A DNA stretch of 64,000 nucleotides from Thermoproteota archaeon (GCA_030550455.1 JAUQPH010000004.1:62001-126000), one strand, 5' to 3'. Numbered from the stretch's first letter, positions 17,390 to 26,936 are shown. Made by a program: numbers and translations. The notes: generated from the sequence alone by a model not told the origin.

Positions 17390-18984
17390 GCTTGAAGCCA
17401 ATCGGGTTGGTTGGTGAGTACTCAACACCAACCGAAGTAGACGTAAAGTCTCACTACCCGGTGTCTCCCGGGACCTACGTCTATATATCGTTTAAAGCTA
17501 GAGACCCGGTGAAAGACAAAGAAGAGGTTAGGGAAGTAGTCGGGATTGTCGGCTCAACAGTGTATAGGTCTGTAATACCAATAGTCGTTAGCCAGAACGT
17601 AGGGCTTTTCGAGAGCTACTCAAGCGACTTAAAGAGGGAGAGCTACATGAAGGTCCTGCTCGTCGCAGACATCACTGATGGCAAAGCTAAGTTCCCAACG
17701 TATCCTCCACCACCTGAAACCCCTGTATACCTCGCCCGTATAGAGCACCTCAGACCGATCTACAGCTGTGAACCTACTAGTGGTGTTAGAGTCGGCTCTT
17801 TAGTCGGGTTAGAGTCTCTCGAGATTAGAGTTAGAGTCAATTCATTAACAAAACACTTACTAATAGCTGGGACAACTGGTTCTGGTAAGAGCAACTTAGT
17901 CGCTGTACTAGCTGATAGAATAGCTCAAATAGGTGGCTCGGTAGTGATATTCGACGTTCACGGCGAATACGGAGGGCTTACAAGCGAATCCGAGGACGTC
18001 GTTGTTAGCGTTTACGATGCCCAGATAAACCTGCTTAAAGTACCGATAGGGCTTCTCGCTAACTTCATAATACCAGAGCCAGCGGCGACAAAGCAGAGAA
18101 GGATTCTGAGAAACGCTCTGAAGAAGCTAAACTCAGAGATACTCGAGCAATCCAGGAGCAAAAGTATTCCACCTGCTAAGGCTGTGGAGAAGCTTTACGC
18201 TTCCACAGAGAGTTATAAGCACGGGGGAGCACTCGATAAACCCCTCGACCCACCAGTGATGTACAGAGAGCTCCTGAAAGAGCGTATCAAGAGAGAGTCC
18301 GATGAAGGCAAGACGGTCGGAGACGTCATAGACAAGGTCGATGACTTCTTCGAGTGGCATCGGGTCAGTCTCGAGAGCCCTACTGTGAGCGAGCTGATGG
18401 GATACAGCAAGATCGTCGTGGTGGACGTGTCAGCTCTAGTAGATGACGAGAAGGACTACATGTTGAAGGTCGTGGCAGAGGACATCCTCTGGTCCCTTAA
18501 GGAGGGAGCTATTCCACCGACCCTGCTCGTCGTCGAAGAAGCCCACATATTCTTGAATCGAGAGACCAACACGCGGTCAAAGGGGGCCCTCCAGAGGTTC
18601 GTGAGAGAGGGGAGGAAGTTCGGCGGGATGCTCGCAGTGGTAAGCCAGAGACCGAGGGCTCTCGACATAGGGGTGGTTTCCCAGGTCCAGAACTTCGCGT
18701 TCCTGCGTTTAGTCCAGAAGGCTGACAGGAGCGTGCTAATGGAGCTTGCAGACATCCTAAGTGAGGAGTACGCGAACATCCTCCCATCCCTCCCACCTGG
18801 TCACGGGGTACTCATAGGGGAGTGGACGGGTTGGTACCCTGTCTACACCAGGCTGGACCTGCACAAAGGAAAGAGGGTTGGAGCTACACCGAACATCGTC
18901 GAGAGGTGGAGACGCGGGAGAGACACCATTAAAGCAGAACAGGAGGACTTCAAATCCCTAGCTAGCGAGTGGGAGGGTGGCTAA
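17386..18984 (+). CDS. herA: HerA DNA translocase/helicase
   Basis: 532 residues, hexameric FtsK/HerA-family DNA translocase that loads NurA on broken ends. N-terminal HAS-barrel region (about 1-130), Walker A IAGTTGSGKSNLVA near residue 161, Walker B LLVVEEAHIFLNR near residue 380, and an arginine-finger region RFVREGRKFGGMLAVVSQRPR. Overlaps nurA by 4 bases and mre11 by 8 bases, the usual crenarchaeal order nurA-herA-mre11-rad50. Confidence 0.93.
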   Translation: MSLKPIGLVGEYSTPTEVDVKSHYPVSPGTYVYISFKARDPVKDKEEVREVVGIVGSTVYRSVIPIVVSQNVGLFESYSSDLKRESYMKVLLVADITDGKAKFPTYPPPPETPVYLARIEHLRPIYSCEPTSGVRVGSLVGLESLEIRVRVNSLTKHLLIAGTTGSGKSNLVAVLADRIAQIGGSVVIFDVHGEYGGLTSESEDVVVSVYDAQINLLKVPIGLLANFIIPEPAATKQRRILRNALKKLNSEILEQSRSKSIPPAKAVEKLYASTESYKHGGALDKPLDPPVMYRELLKERIKRESDEGKTVGDVIDKVDDFFEWHRVSLESPTVSELMGYSKIVVVDVSALVDDEKDYMLKVVAEDILWSLKEGAIPPTLLVVEEAHIFLNRETNTRSKGALQRFVREGRKFGGMLAVVSQRPRALDIGVVSQVQNFAFLRLVQKADRSVLMELADILSEEYANILPSLPPGHGVLIGEWTGWYPVYTRLDLHKGKRVGATPNIVERWRRGRDTIKAEQEDFKSLASEWEGG

Positions 18985-20146
18985 AGTGCTCTTCCTTCAC
19001 GTGTCGGACACTCACTTGGGCTCATCGAAACCCTTGTCCGGCTCCAAGGCCCGCGAGCTCGATTTCTACGACGTCTTCGACGAGGTGGTAGACATAGCGG
19101 TCAGAGAGAGAGTAGACGCAGTTATCCACTGCGGGGATCTGTTCGATAATTACGAGCCGAGCCCAAGAACTTACTATCATACCGTTAAGTCCCTCAAGAA
19201 GCTCTCTGCCGCGGGGATACCGTTCTTGGTTATAGCTGGGGGGCATGACCAGCCTAAGCGCGCCGAGATGTCGCCGCTGAAGGTCCTCGAAGAGGTAGGA
19301 GTGGCGAAAGCCTTGGCCATTAGCGAGCCCGCTACCCACGTAGTTAGCCTGCGCAGTGGTGAGCTCGGAATAACAGCAGTGCCTTACTCACCGCCCAACG
19401 CTTTCAGCGGGTGGATCGGAAGGCTCAAGAGGCCGGAAGCCGGGAGGAAGATCCTCGTAGCTCACATAATGCTCAAAGAGCTCAATCTTCCGGAGTCTCA
19501 CGCCTCTCTAGATGAGCTCAAAGCGGTTGAGTACGACTACGTGGCTCTAGGACACTACCACATGAAGTACTCAATTAGGCGCAATAGTACTCCAATCGTA
19601 TACCCCGGCTCTACGGAGGCTCAAGATAGGAGAGAAGCGAGCGACGAGAGATTCGTGACTTTAGTCGACTTAAGCACAAGAGAGGCAGTCGTAAGCTGGG
19701 TCAAGCTAAGCAGGTTTAGGAGGTTCGTGATAGTAGAGGGGGTCAGGGACCTCGGCGACCTAGACAGAAGGCTCGCCAAGCTGGTTACGGGCGTAGACGA
19801 GAAACCCGCGATACTCTACGTCGAGTTCTCGGAGCCGGTAAAAAGGTGGGACGGAGTTAGGAGCCGACTGAACGAGCTAGTGCGCCGCGGGGTTATTCTA
19901 AACTACAAGCTATCAGCTCCTGGTATAGCGGAATCTGAGGAGCGAGTTTATGAGGACCTCAGAGAGGCACCGCTCAGCCTAGAGTCCGTGGTCTACGAAG
20001 CATCAGGAGACCCGGAGGTCGCAGAGCTCTTGCTAGAGATCATCAGGAACAGTGGAAACAGAGAAGCCGTCGAGAAGATCGTTAATGAACTACTAGAAAG
20101 AGAGAGACTCGTGGAGAAGATCGAGAAGCTGGTGAGAAAGAAGTGA
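18977..20146 (+). CDS. mre11: Mre11 double-strand-break nuclease
   Basis: 389-residue calcineurin-like phosphoesterase. Motifs: FLHVSDTHLG (DxH), IHCGDLFDNYEPSP (GDxFD), VIAGGHDQPKR, ILVAHIM, and ALGHYHMKY (HxH). The third motif is normally GNHD, or an acidic variant in some crenarchaea; here the metal-binding position is Gly (GGH). C-terminal capping and Rad50-binding region about 270-389. Start is GTG inside herA, and the 3' end overlaps rad50 by 4 bases. Confidence 0.93.
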   Translation: MAKVLFLHVSDTHLGSSKPLSGSKARELDFYDVFDEVVDIAVRERVDAVIHCGDLFDNYEPSPRTYYHTVKSLKKLSAAGIPFLVIAGGHDQPKRAEMSPLKVLEEVGVAKALAISEPATHVVSLRSGELGITAVPYSPPNAFSGWIGRLKRPEAGRKILVAHIMLKELNLPESHASLDELKAVEYDYVALGHYHMKYSIRRNSTPIVYPGSTEAQDRREASDERFVTLVDLSTREAVVSWVKLSRFRRFVIVEGVRDLGDLDRRLAKLVTGVDEKPAILYVEFSEPVKRWDGVRSRLNELVRRGVILNYKLSAPGIAESEERVYEDLREAPLSLESVVYEASGDPEVAELLLEIIRNSGNREAVEKIVNELLERERLVEKIEKLVRKK

Positions 20147-22425
20147 TAATCAGGAGAGTCGAGCTCGAGAACGTACTCTCACACGAAAAAACTGAGGTAG
20201 TTTTCTCCGATGGTATAGTATCGATAGTAGGTCCAAACGGTGCGGGTAAGTCAACTATCGTTGAAGCCATCTACCTCGCTCTGCTAGTTGATGGCAGGCC
20301 AGATATCAGAGGGGGGAAAACGGAGTTCATAGTTACCAAAGGTAAGAGAAATGGAAGGATCTCAGTGTATTTTGAGATAGGGGGAAAGAAATACATAGTT
20401 GAAAGAAAGTTAGACGTCGACAGCTCTAGTCAGGCTAAACTCTACGAAGTAAATGAAAGTGGAAGAAGGCAGATATCATCAGGAGCTCCAAGTGTAGTAA
20501 AAGAAATAGGGAGATTGCTCGACTTAGCCAACTACACCTCTAGTGAGCTACGAGATCTAATTCGCGCCACTATTTTCTCTCTTCAGGATGAGTTAACGCA
20601 GATAATCGACGTCCAGGACTCTGAGAGAAAGAAGTGGATACTCTCTCTCCTCGGACTCAGCTACCTCGAGAAGGCTTTAGACAACGTTAAGGATGTTATT
20701 AGAGACAAGAAGATCGGCCTTGACGGTGAACTAAAGAGCTTGAAGAAAGTCCTCGAGGAGGCTAAGAATAACTTGAAGAAGCTTGAGAAGGAGCTCAGTA
20801 GTGCTGAAGATAGACTAAGTAAGCTCTTAAAAGAAAAAGAAGTTCGAGAAAGAGAGGTTAAAGAACTAGATGAGAAGCTAAACCTAGTCAGGAGCGCTAT
20901 AGATACAGTAATCGAGTTAAGGAAAGTGTTGGTCTTGAGGAAGCTCGAAGATCTTGAGGGCGTTGTAAGGCGTCTAAGTATTTTGAAAGACTGGAACCCT
21001 CAATCGTACGACTGGATAGCCAACGAGATAGCAAACCTAAGGAATAACCTTCGTAGAGTCGACAACGAGCTAAGGGAATTTCTTGAGAAGGCTTCGCAGA
21101 CCTTCGAAGTACCTATAGACAAGCTTGAGGAACTACGTAGCGACATCGAGAGGAGGATAAGAGCCCTAAAAGAGCAAGAAGGAGGGTACAGGAAGCACTT
21201 AGAGTTGCTCAGGGATTTCCTCAACAAGTTTGAGCTCAGTGATAGGTGCCCCGTCTGTGGGTCGAGGATCGACAGTTCAGAGAGAGTTAAAAAGCACTTA
21301 GTAGAAGAAGCCTCGAACATTGAAGAGAAATTAGAGGAAGTGACAAGGGAACTCAAGGATCTAGAGGGAAAGTTGCGGCTTATTGACAAAACTTTGAGGA
21401 ATCTTAGAGAGCTCCTCCCTAAGAAGAAGAACATTGAGGAGAACCTCGGAGAGAAGGAGAGAGAGCTAGAGCAGCTGGAGATGAAAGCTAAAGAATTTTG
21501 TACCTCGGTGGGCATAGAGTTTCACGACGTCGATGAGTGTATCCAGCAACTCAAGAAGCTGCGAGAGGAATTTACTAGAGCTGAGAACGAGCTCGATGTG
21601 TTGAGGAGTCAGGTAAGAAGTGAGCCTACTCATTCCTTTGCGGACCTTGAAGAGTTGTTCAGTAAGTTAGTACTAGTACTAAATAAGTTGGGGTTAAGAC
21701 CCCTATCCGCACTATCGATAGAGCATCTCAATCAACTGAGAGACGGGGAACTGGAGAAACTCAGGCGGAATCTTGAAAGCGATCTGAGGGTAGCGCAGGA
21801 GAAACTAAGCCGTCTAAGTAGTGAGATAGAAGGGCTTAAGGGGTCTATCGTAAAGACAAAGGAACTCATTGGTGGACTAAAGGTAGACATCGAGAAATAC
21901 GAAAGAGAGATAAGAGATGCCGAGCGAAAGAGTAAGGTGCTCGAACTATTAGGAAGCTTTAGTGAGAGGTATTTAGGCAAAGATGGAGAGATAGCCAAGA
22001 GGTTGACGAAAGCTGTAAGAGAGGGGCTGGAGAAAAGGGCTAACCGAATACTGAGTAAGCTCGAGCTACCCAATATCGCCATAAACGACGAATTCCAGAT
22101 CTTCGTCAAAGTCCCGGAGGGTGAGGTACCGATAAAAAACGCTAGTGGGGGTGAGAGAGTCGGGGTTTCTATAGCTCTCAGGCTGGCTCTAGCCGAGCTA
22201 GTTATGGGGAGGTCTCCTACGACTCTGATACTTGACGAGCCGACAGTATACCTAGACTCCGAGAGGAGGGGGTCGGTGTTCGACATCATAAAAGAGCTGA
22301 GTAAGTCCCTCAGGCAGCTCATAGTCGTTACACACGATGACACTATAATCAACATATCCGATAGAGTAATTCGAGTCGAAAAAGCCGGTGGTGTTAGTAA
22401 GGCGGTCCCGGAGGAACCGGCATAG
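20143..22425 (+). CDS. rad50: Rad50 ATPase of the Mre11-Rad50 complex
   Basis: 760-residue SMC-like ATPase. Walker A GPNGAGKSTIVEAI near residue 29, long heptad-rich coiled coil (about 170-640), zinc hook RCPVCGSR near residue 370 (CxxC), ABC signature NASGGERVGVSIALR near residue 666 and Walker B LILDEPTVYLD near residue 700, followed by the H-loop VTHDD. Slightly shorter than the roughly 880 residues common in archaea, the difference lying in the coiled coil. GTG start overlapping mre11. Last gene of the operon. Confidence 0.95.
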   Translation: MIIRRVELENVLSHEKTEVVFSDGIVSIVGPNGAGKSTIVEAIYLALLVDGRPDIRGGKTEFIVTKGKRNGRISVYFEIGGKKYIVERKLDVDSSSQAKLYEVNESGRRQISSGAPSVVKEIGRLLDLANYTSSELRDLIRATIFSLQDELTQIIDVQDSERKKWILSLLGLSYLEKALDNVKDVIRDKKIGLDGELKSLKKVLEEAKNNLKKLEKELSSAEDRLSKLLKEKEVREREVKELDEKLNLVRSAIDTVIELRKVLVLRKLEDLEGVVRRLSILKDWNPQSYDWIANEIANLRNNLRRVDNELREFLEKASQTFEVPIDKLEELRSDIERRIRALKEQEGGYRKHLELLRDFLNKFELSDRCPVCGSRIDSSERVKKHLVEEASNIEEKLEEVTRELKDLEGKLRLIDKTLRNLRELLPKKKNIEENLGEKERELEQLEMKAKEFCTSVGIEFHDVDECIQQLKKLREEFTRAENELDVLRSQVRSEPTHSFADLEELFSKLVLVLNKLGLRPLSALSIEHLNQLRDGELEKLRRNLESDLRVAQEKLSRLSSEIEGLKGSIVKTKELIGGLKVDIEKYEREIRDAERKSKVLELLGSFSERYLGKDGEIAKRLTKAVREGLEKRANRILSKLELPNIAINDEFQIFVKVPEGEVPIKNASGGERVGVSIALRLALAELVMGRSPTTLILDEPTVYLDSERRGSVFDIIKELSKSLRQLIVVTHDDTIINISDRVIRVEKAGGVSKAVPEEPA

Positions 22426-22593
22426 AGAAATCGATAGAGGTTCGAGTACGCAGCCTAGTGCCCCTCACATAGAGATCGTAGTCAGCATCCAGGCCCCATA
22501 CGTGAACTTTGCTATAGTTTCCTAACAAAAACTAGGGATTAAACAAAACGAGAGCATAAAGTAAAGCTATTAAGAAATAAACGAGCACTATAC

Positions 22594-22671
22594 GGGCCCG
22601 TGGCCCAGCCAGGATAGGGCGCCGGCCTCCGGAGCCGGAGGTCCCGGGTTCAAATCCCGGCGGGCCCGCCA
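22594..22671 (+). tRNA. tRNA-Arg (anticodon CCG), CCA encoded
   Basis: Complete cloverleaf: acceptor GGGCCCG pairs with CGGGCCC (22661-22667); D stem GCCC/GGGC; anticodon stem CCGGC/GCCGG with loop CTCCGGA, anticodon CCG; T arm CCGGG/CCCGG with TTCAAAT loop; discriminator G at 22668 and genome-encoded CCA at 22669-22671. No intron. It reads the CGG arginine codon. An A/T-rich segment about 20-30 bases upstream (TATTAAGAAATAA) is the probable TATA region. It is a plausible integration site for the neighbouring integrase. Confidence 0.96.
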
Positions 22672-22792
22672 CACCCAGGGGAGGCGATGGTTTGAAGAGC
22701 CGTCGTTTCACGACTATCCCTCGCAGTCATGATGCGTTTTTATGTAGAGTAGCAACTCTTAATAGGTTTGATAATAGTTGATGTAGTTCGAG

Positions 22793-23722
22793 ATGTTTCT
22801 CAGAGAGCATAAGAGGAGGCGGAAGGTTTCCACAGACGAGACAGTCAGGTACTACAGGAGTCTCTTCAAGAGGTACTTGGAGGGAAGGGAGCTGTCGGAA
22901 GAGCTCGTGGATTACGTAGTAAGCCACGAGAACGGGTGGCTTAGGAACGTGTTCAGGCACTACGTTCAGTACCTGTACTACAGGAGGAAGATCCCGCTCG
23001 AGACGTTCGGCTGGCTCATGGAGGTGGTGCCGAGCAGAGGCTACAGGGCGGGTGTTAGAGTGTTCGAGATAGATTTAGAGCTATTCGAGGCGACCTTGAG
23101 GCACTTGAAGGAGAGACACGACCTCTACTACCTCTACTTTTTGCTGATGTACTACTCCGGCATTAGGCTGGAGCACGTAGTGAAGCTAGTAGCAACCTTT
23201 AAGCCGAGGGAGATAGTCTACATCCCCATGCTCGACAGAGAGAGCCCCAGGCTGGTCTGCCCCGAGGGCGGGGGGTTCTGCAGGTACTACCTAGGGCTGA
23301 CCGGTGGGAAGCCCTGCGAGTGGGTCTACTTCCCGAGAGAGCTACTAAAGACTCTGAGCCTCTACTCTGGAGAGCTCAGGGAATCCGCTACTGTATCGAG
23401 ATACTTCACTAGGCACGACCTCCTGTCTAAACTCCTTATCACGCATACTAGCATGCCTGCGGCCCTAAGCTTCTGGAAGTGTAGCTTTACGGAGGTACTG
23501 GCGACCTCACTCCACGTAACGCACTCTCCTAAGGCTATCCTGTTGAGCAAGAACATCATCTGCTCCCTCATAGCCGGAGACCTCAGGTACTTCTCGACGT
23601 ACTCTGCGACCTTAGGCGGTATACCACTGCCCATGCTATCACCGTTGCTCAGAACTCTACTTATAAACACTTTGCTCGAAAAGATCATTTTCAGTATAGC
23701 AAGAGCAAGAGCTTGGCGTTAG
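22793..23722 (+). CDS. Archaeal tyrosine recombinase/integrase, possibly degenerate
   Basis: 309 residues. Residues 1-110 look like a basic helical core-binding domain; YYSGIRLEHVVKLV at 120-133 matches the box I Arg (R125) of SSV/pNOB8-type archaeal integrases, and GGGFCRYYLGLT plus VSRYFTRHDLL follow as in that family. The box II region expected as an HxxR-type motif reads SFWKCSF, without the Arg, and the C-terminal part with the tyrosine (candidate Y266 or Y270) is only weakly similar. It lies 120 bases downstream of tRNA-Arg, so it is probably a relic of an integrated element. No duplicated tRNA end was found downstream. Confidence 0.65.
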   Translation: MFLREHKRRRKVSTDETVRYYRSLFKRYLEGRELSEELVDYVVSHENGWLRNVFRHYVQYLYYRRKIPLETFGWLMEVVPSRGYRAGVRVFEIDLELFEATLRHLKERHDLYYLYFLLMYYSGIRLEHVVKLVATFKPREIVYIPMLDRESPRLVCPEGGGFCRYYLGLTGGKPCEWVYFPRELLKTLSLYSGELRESATVSRYFTRHDLLSKLLITHTSMPAALSFWKCSFTEVLATSLHVTHSPKAILLSKNIICSLIAGDLRYFSTYSATLGGIPLPMLSPLLRTLLINTLLEKIIFSIARARAWR

Positions 23723-24075
23723 CTAATGGTCACCTACGCCATTTCCCGCTCTAGGTCTTTGTAGGTTTTCCTAGGGTGGGTTGTGCCTCCTACCAGCGGT
23801 TCACTGAGGCTACCAACCACTCTACGCAGGGGTCATGGACACTGTTCGAGCCTAACGGCATGAGGCTCGCATTCGGTTCTCGAGAAATCTTACAAACTCA
23901 GTAAATCCCTTACGCATTAAAATAGTTCTCCCACCCTATTTATGCTAAGGTCTTAAGAAAACTCAGTTACCTAACTGTGATTAGTTGGATCGAATATTGC
24001 TGAGTAATTGAGGAGCGTTAGGGTGACGTAGGTTAAACGTAATATTCGAGTAGGTAGATAGTGGAGGTGTTTGGA
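23723..24075. other. Intergenic with family 2 repeat copy D
   Basis: No gene. Contains repeat copy D (23741-23872); the rest is A/T-rich and ends with the GGAGGTG ribosome-binding site at 24063-24069 of the next gene. Confidence 0.5.
23741..23872 (-). mobile_element. Dispersed repeat, family 2, copy D (truncated)
   Basis: About 130 bp matching the reverse complement of 44890-45011. The end TTTCCCGCTCTAGG is shared with copy E; similarity stops near GAGGCTCGCAT, so the other side is truncated. It shares the block TCATGxxCACTGTTCGAGCC with E and, more weakly, with the 260-bp family. Contains a GGTGGG/CCTACC hairpin. It abuts the 3' end of the integrase gene. Confidence 0.6.
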
Positions 24076-24540
24076 ATGAGGTTGTGGTCTATTCACCCAA
24101 GGTACTTGGATAGGGTAGGGTTAGTAGCACTGTGGAGAGAAGGAATCCTAGCCCAGAAAGTCCTTGAAGGACGTACGAGAGGTTACGTAAATCATCCACA
24201 ATTAATTAGATTCAAGAATTCTCCCAACCCGTTACTTACAATAGGAACCTACCTCTACCATGTATATCTAGAGGGTCTTCGTAGAGGATATGAGTTCGAC
24301 TCTCACAAGGTCAAAGTATACGATAATTCACTTACTAGTATTATCCCTATAACAACCAATCAGGTTAAATACGAATTCAAACTACTTCTATACAAGCTCA
24401 CGCATAGGGAACCAAAACTTGCGCAAAAACTTAGAGATGTAAAGGAAATCCAGGTAAACCCAGTATTCTACGTTATTGAAGGACCTATTGCGGAGTGGGA
24501 AAAACCTAAGGATATCCTGCTCGAGGAGTTAAACGAATGA
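24076..24540 (+). CDS. Pyrimidine-dimer DNA glycosylase family protein (PF03013-like)
   Basis: About 154 residues from the ATG at 24076, chosen because a GGAGGTG Shine-Dalgarno precedes it and homologues begin MRLWSIHPxYLD. Blocks RLWSIHPRYLD, LVALWREGILAQKVL, GYVNHPQLIRFKNSPNPL and GYEFD match the DenV-related family annotated as pyrimidine-dimer glycosylase. Whether it truly cuts UV dimers is unproven for this subgroup; Arg, Glu and His side chains that could act in a glycosylase are present. It lies in the accessory region next to the integrase. Confidence 0.8.
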   Translation: MRLWSIHPRYLDRVGLVALWREGILAQKVLEGRTRGYVNHPQLIRFKNSPNPLLTIGTYLYHVYLEGLRRGYEFDSHKVKVYDNSLTSIIPITTNQVKYEFKLLLYKLTHREPKLAQKLRDVKEIQVNPVFYVIEGPIAEWEKPKDILLEELNE

Positions 24541-25228
24541 TATGTCTAAAATAAATAATAGCTGAACCCGTATGTTGCGACGATTTTAAGCAACTTCGGG
24601 TAGTCCCCTAGCTCTTATCAAAAGTGTTGAGTAGTACCTCATTTCTAGACGCGTCTAGTCAAGTACAATTGTTTCGGGTTTCGTATCTTTATCTATTGGT
24701 CGATGTAGATAGGAACTCTTATAAGCATTCTATATGTGATGGTACTTGGAAGCAGTTCGGAGAGATGTCAAGAGCTCCCTAGGGGCTCTCCCCGAGACGC
24801 TCAAGATGTGGGGTTTAGGGGTGCCCCCGAGTGCCCCGAGCACGTCGAGGTTTCGAGTGGGATACGGGGGCGAGGATAGAGCGATGAAACCAATCGAAAT
24901 AAACTTGCGTAAGAGCTAAACTTTTGTAGCAAGATTTACACCAGTGTTGCAAACAAGATCTTCAAGCTCGGGTTGGAGGTGTAAACACTAAGTCATTGAG
25001 TCTCCTTTTTGCTTGTAGATTTGGAGGCAATCTTATGAACAGCCATACAACTTACGTACTTGACTCATGTGGAGAGCTGTGATGAGCCAATTCATTATAG
25101 CTTTAGCTGGAAACTTAAAATTTAGACTCTGCTTTACGAAATGCTGTGAGTAAGGTTTGTGTACCGCTCTTCTCCCAAGCACCGCTCCCAGCTCATTTTG
25201 TTTAATTCTTCTTGGAGGGTCGCAAGCA
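24541..25228. other. Intergenic with a transposase-like remnant
   Basis: No intact gene. Contains the 59-codon remnant at 24740-24919. The stretch 24770-24870 is far richer in G+C than its surroundings. A minus-strand frame at 25033-25257 overlaps the permease gene and has no recognisable content. Confidence 0.45.
24740..24919 (+). pseudogene. C-terminal fragment of a transposon protein (probable)
   Basis: An open frame of 59 codons follows an in-frame TGA at 24737 and has no start codon of its own. It reads WYLEAVRRDVKSSLGALPET, then LKMWGLGVPPSAPSTSRF and a tail ending MKPIEINLRKS. Conserved-looking tails of this kind occur at the C-termini of crenarchaeal IS-encoded proteins; the exact family is not certain. 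The G+C-rich composition differs from the flanks, consistent with a transferred fragment. Confidence 0.4.
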
Positions 25229-26062
25229 TTATAGCTTAATCTCTTCGATGGATACACCCCTACTCTTCCTCAACAGTAGCAGGGAGATCACTATTAGAAC
25301 CGCAATCCAAGTGATGGAGGAAGCTGCTGCTAACCTCAGGTTTAAGGCTGGATATAGCTTATCGCTGTATAGCCAACCTAGGTATGTGCCGGTTGGAGGA
25401 TGCGCTCCAGTTCCATGGTATGTTAGGAGGCCTACAAGTGGAGCTACTGGGATGAAGTATGCGGCAGAACCAAAGTCTATCCAGAGCTGAGAGTAAGCCG
25501 TGAAGCCTAAGATTAGAGGTGTATAAGACGCTATGGTTAAAGCCCTAGTCCTCCTAGTCACGACTATTAGGAGGGAAAACGCATACGATAGCCAGTAGAA
25601 GGTTACTGCTGCCATTAGGAGCCCAGCAAATACCCCAACCGGGCTGTGTGGTAACACAATGAGGCCCCACCTCGCATATGATAGGCCGATGACTGAGACA
25701 AAGATCACCAAGACGTAGATGAGGATTGCTATCAGGCTTGCCAAGAAGTCCTCCAGTAGATAGAGCGCCGGTCCAAGCTTGGAGAACTTGGTTATATATC
25801 TCATAGGCACAGAGCTACGGTAAATGCTTCCCGTGAGCCCTGTTCCAGCCGCCGCCATCGATAAAACGCCGAGAAAGCTGTATGCTAATCCAGTATTCAC
25901 CTGTAGAAAAACCTTGGTCCACTCGTCCACCATGGATACCTGCGTGAAAACGAAAACCCACATAAAGACCCAGAACTCTATGAAGCCTATCGACCAACCC
26001 AACAACTCGGCGTTGGTGAGCAACTCCTTAAGCTTATATTTAAGATAGGCCGTCAAAACCAC
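25229..26062 (-). CDS. ABC transporter permease (accessory cassette)
   Basis: 277 residues with about six hydrophobic helices (around 20-42, 55-75, 100-128, 135-160, 170-195, 250-268), as in ABC-2-type permeases. Its start directly follows the stop of the ATPase gene upstream (no gap), so the two form an operon. No substrate-specific motif. The pair is divergent from a membrane-anchored cysteine-peptidase-like gene, suggesting peptide handling. Codon choice (more ATA/AGG/CTT and GCC, fewer CTA/GTA) appears different from the core genes. Confidence 0.75.
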   Translation of the reverse strand: MVLTAYLKYKLKELLTNAELLGWSIGFIEFWVFMWVFVFTQVSMVDEWTKVFLQVNTGLAYSFLGVLSMAAAGTGLTGSIYRSSVPMRYITKFSKLGPALYLLEDFLASLIAILIYVLVIFVSVIGLSYARWGLIVLPHSPVGVFAGLLMAAVTFYWLSYAFSLLIVVTRRTRALTIASYTPLILGFTAYSQLWIDFGSAAYFIPVAPLVGLLTYHGTGAHPPTGTYLGWLYSDKLYPALNLRLAAASSITWIAVLIVISLLLLRKSRGVSIEEIKL

Positions 26063-26875
26063 TTACCCCAAGGCTAGCTCGTAGATCCTATCAAGAGTTA
26101 CTAGGTTTGTCAATGGTTGGCCCCCCGCACCTGGCAGTATGCTAAAGATCCCTCTGGAAGTCTCAAACCTTAATAGCGCATTCTCGACATCGCCAGGCAC
26201 CAGACTCGCACCAACTAGTTCCCTAGCCTCTACTGGGCCATAGACCCTGCCTTCAAAGATGAAGTGTACTTTCCAGTCCCACATTGAATTGATGAGCCAC
26301 GTCTCGTGCGTGTTTAATACCAATGTACCGCCGTGCTCAGCTATCCTCCTTAACGTTATGCTCTTCTTAGCAGGGTCGAGTTGTTCAAAAGGCTCGTCTA
26401 GAAGGACATGCTTGGCACCAGAGGCTAAGGCTAAGGCTGTTGCGAAGGCTTTCCTCTGGCCAGCTGAGAGCTCCCAAGTCTTCCTCCTTCTTAGAATCTC
26501 GGTGCTGACGCCAAGATCTTCCAATATCTGAAGTGCATAGTCTAGCTTACCGCCCATTAAGTCCATGAAGACTTTGAGGTGATCATAGGCGCTTAGATAT
26601 AGAAGATTATAGATTTCGGTTAGGTTTGCAGCTACAAGTCCAGGCTTCCCGTATATTTCATCGATGTTTACACCATCAATTAGGATGTCGCCAGATGTTA
26701 TTGGGGTCAAGCCTGTTAGTGCCCTGAAGAGCGTTGTTTTACCTGAGCCGTTTGGGCCTAGGAGGAGGTGCTTACCATCAAATACGACACTTATGCCCCT
26801 AAGAACAGGCTCCCTCCTCCAGCCATACTTCACAACTAAACCTCTTATGTCTATCATGAAAACGCGCCCCTTCAA
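26063..26875 (-). CDS. ABC transporter ATP-binding protein (accessory cassette)
   Basis: 270 residues. Walker A LGPNGSGKTTLFR near residue 37, Q-loop region AANLTEIYN, signature WELSAGQRKAF near residue 132 (LSAGQ in place of LSGGQ), Walker B HVLLDEPFEQLDP near residue 155 and H-loop NTHETW. The C-terminal 60 residues are an unusual extension. Works with the adjacent permease. A second possible start gives MIDIRGLVVKYG, seven codons in, which looks more like the family N-terminus. Confidence 0.88.
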   Translation of the reverse strand: MKGRVFMIDIRGLVVKYGWRREPVLRGISVVFDGKHLLLGPNGSGKTTLFRALTGLTPITSGDILIDGVNIDEIYGKPGLVAANLTEIYNLLYLSAYDHLKVFMDLMGGKLDYALQILEDLGVSTEILRRRKTWELSAGQRKAFATALALASGAKHVLLDEPFEQLDPAKKSITLRRIAEHGGTLVLNTHETWLINSMWDWKVHFIFEGRVYGPVEARELVGASLVPGDVENALLRFETSRGIFSILPGAGGQPLTNLVTLDRIYELALG

Positions 26876-26936
26876 GGAGATTTGGCGCCAACTATTTAAT
26901 AAGGTTAGGTTTTTGTAAAATTATAAAAGTAAATCG

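Noticed and set aside
23362-23688. 108-codon minus-strand ORF inside the integrase gene
   Set aside because: It overlaps the 3' part of the integrase in antisense and contains no recognisable domain; treated as a shadow.
24770-24870. G+C-rich stretch as a structured ncRNA gene
   Set aside because: It is explained better by a continuous 59-codon frame with protein-like content ending in a proper stop.
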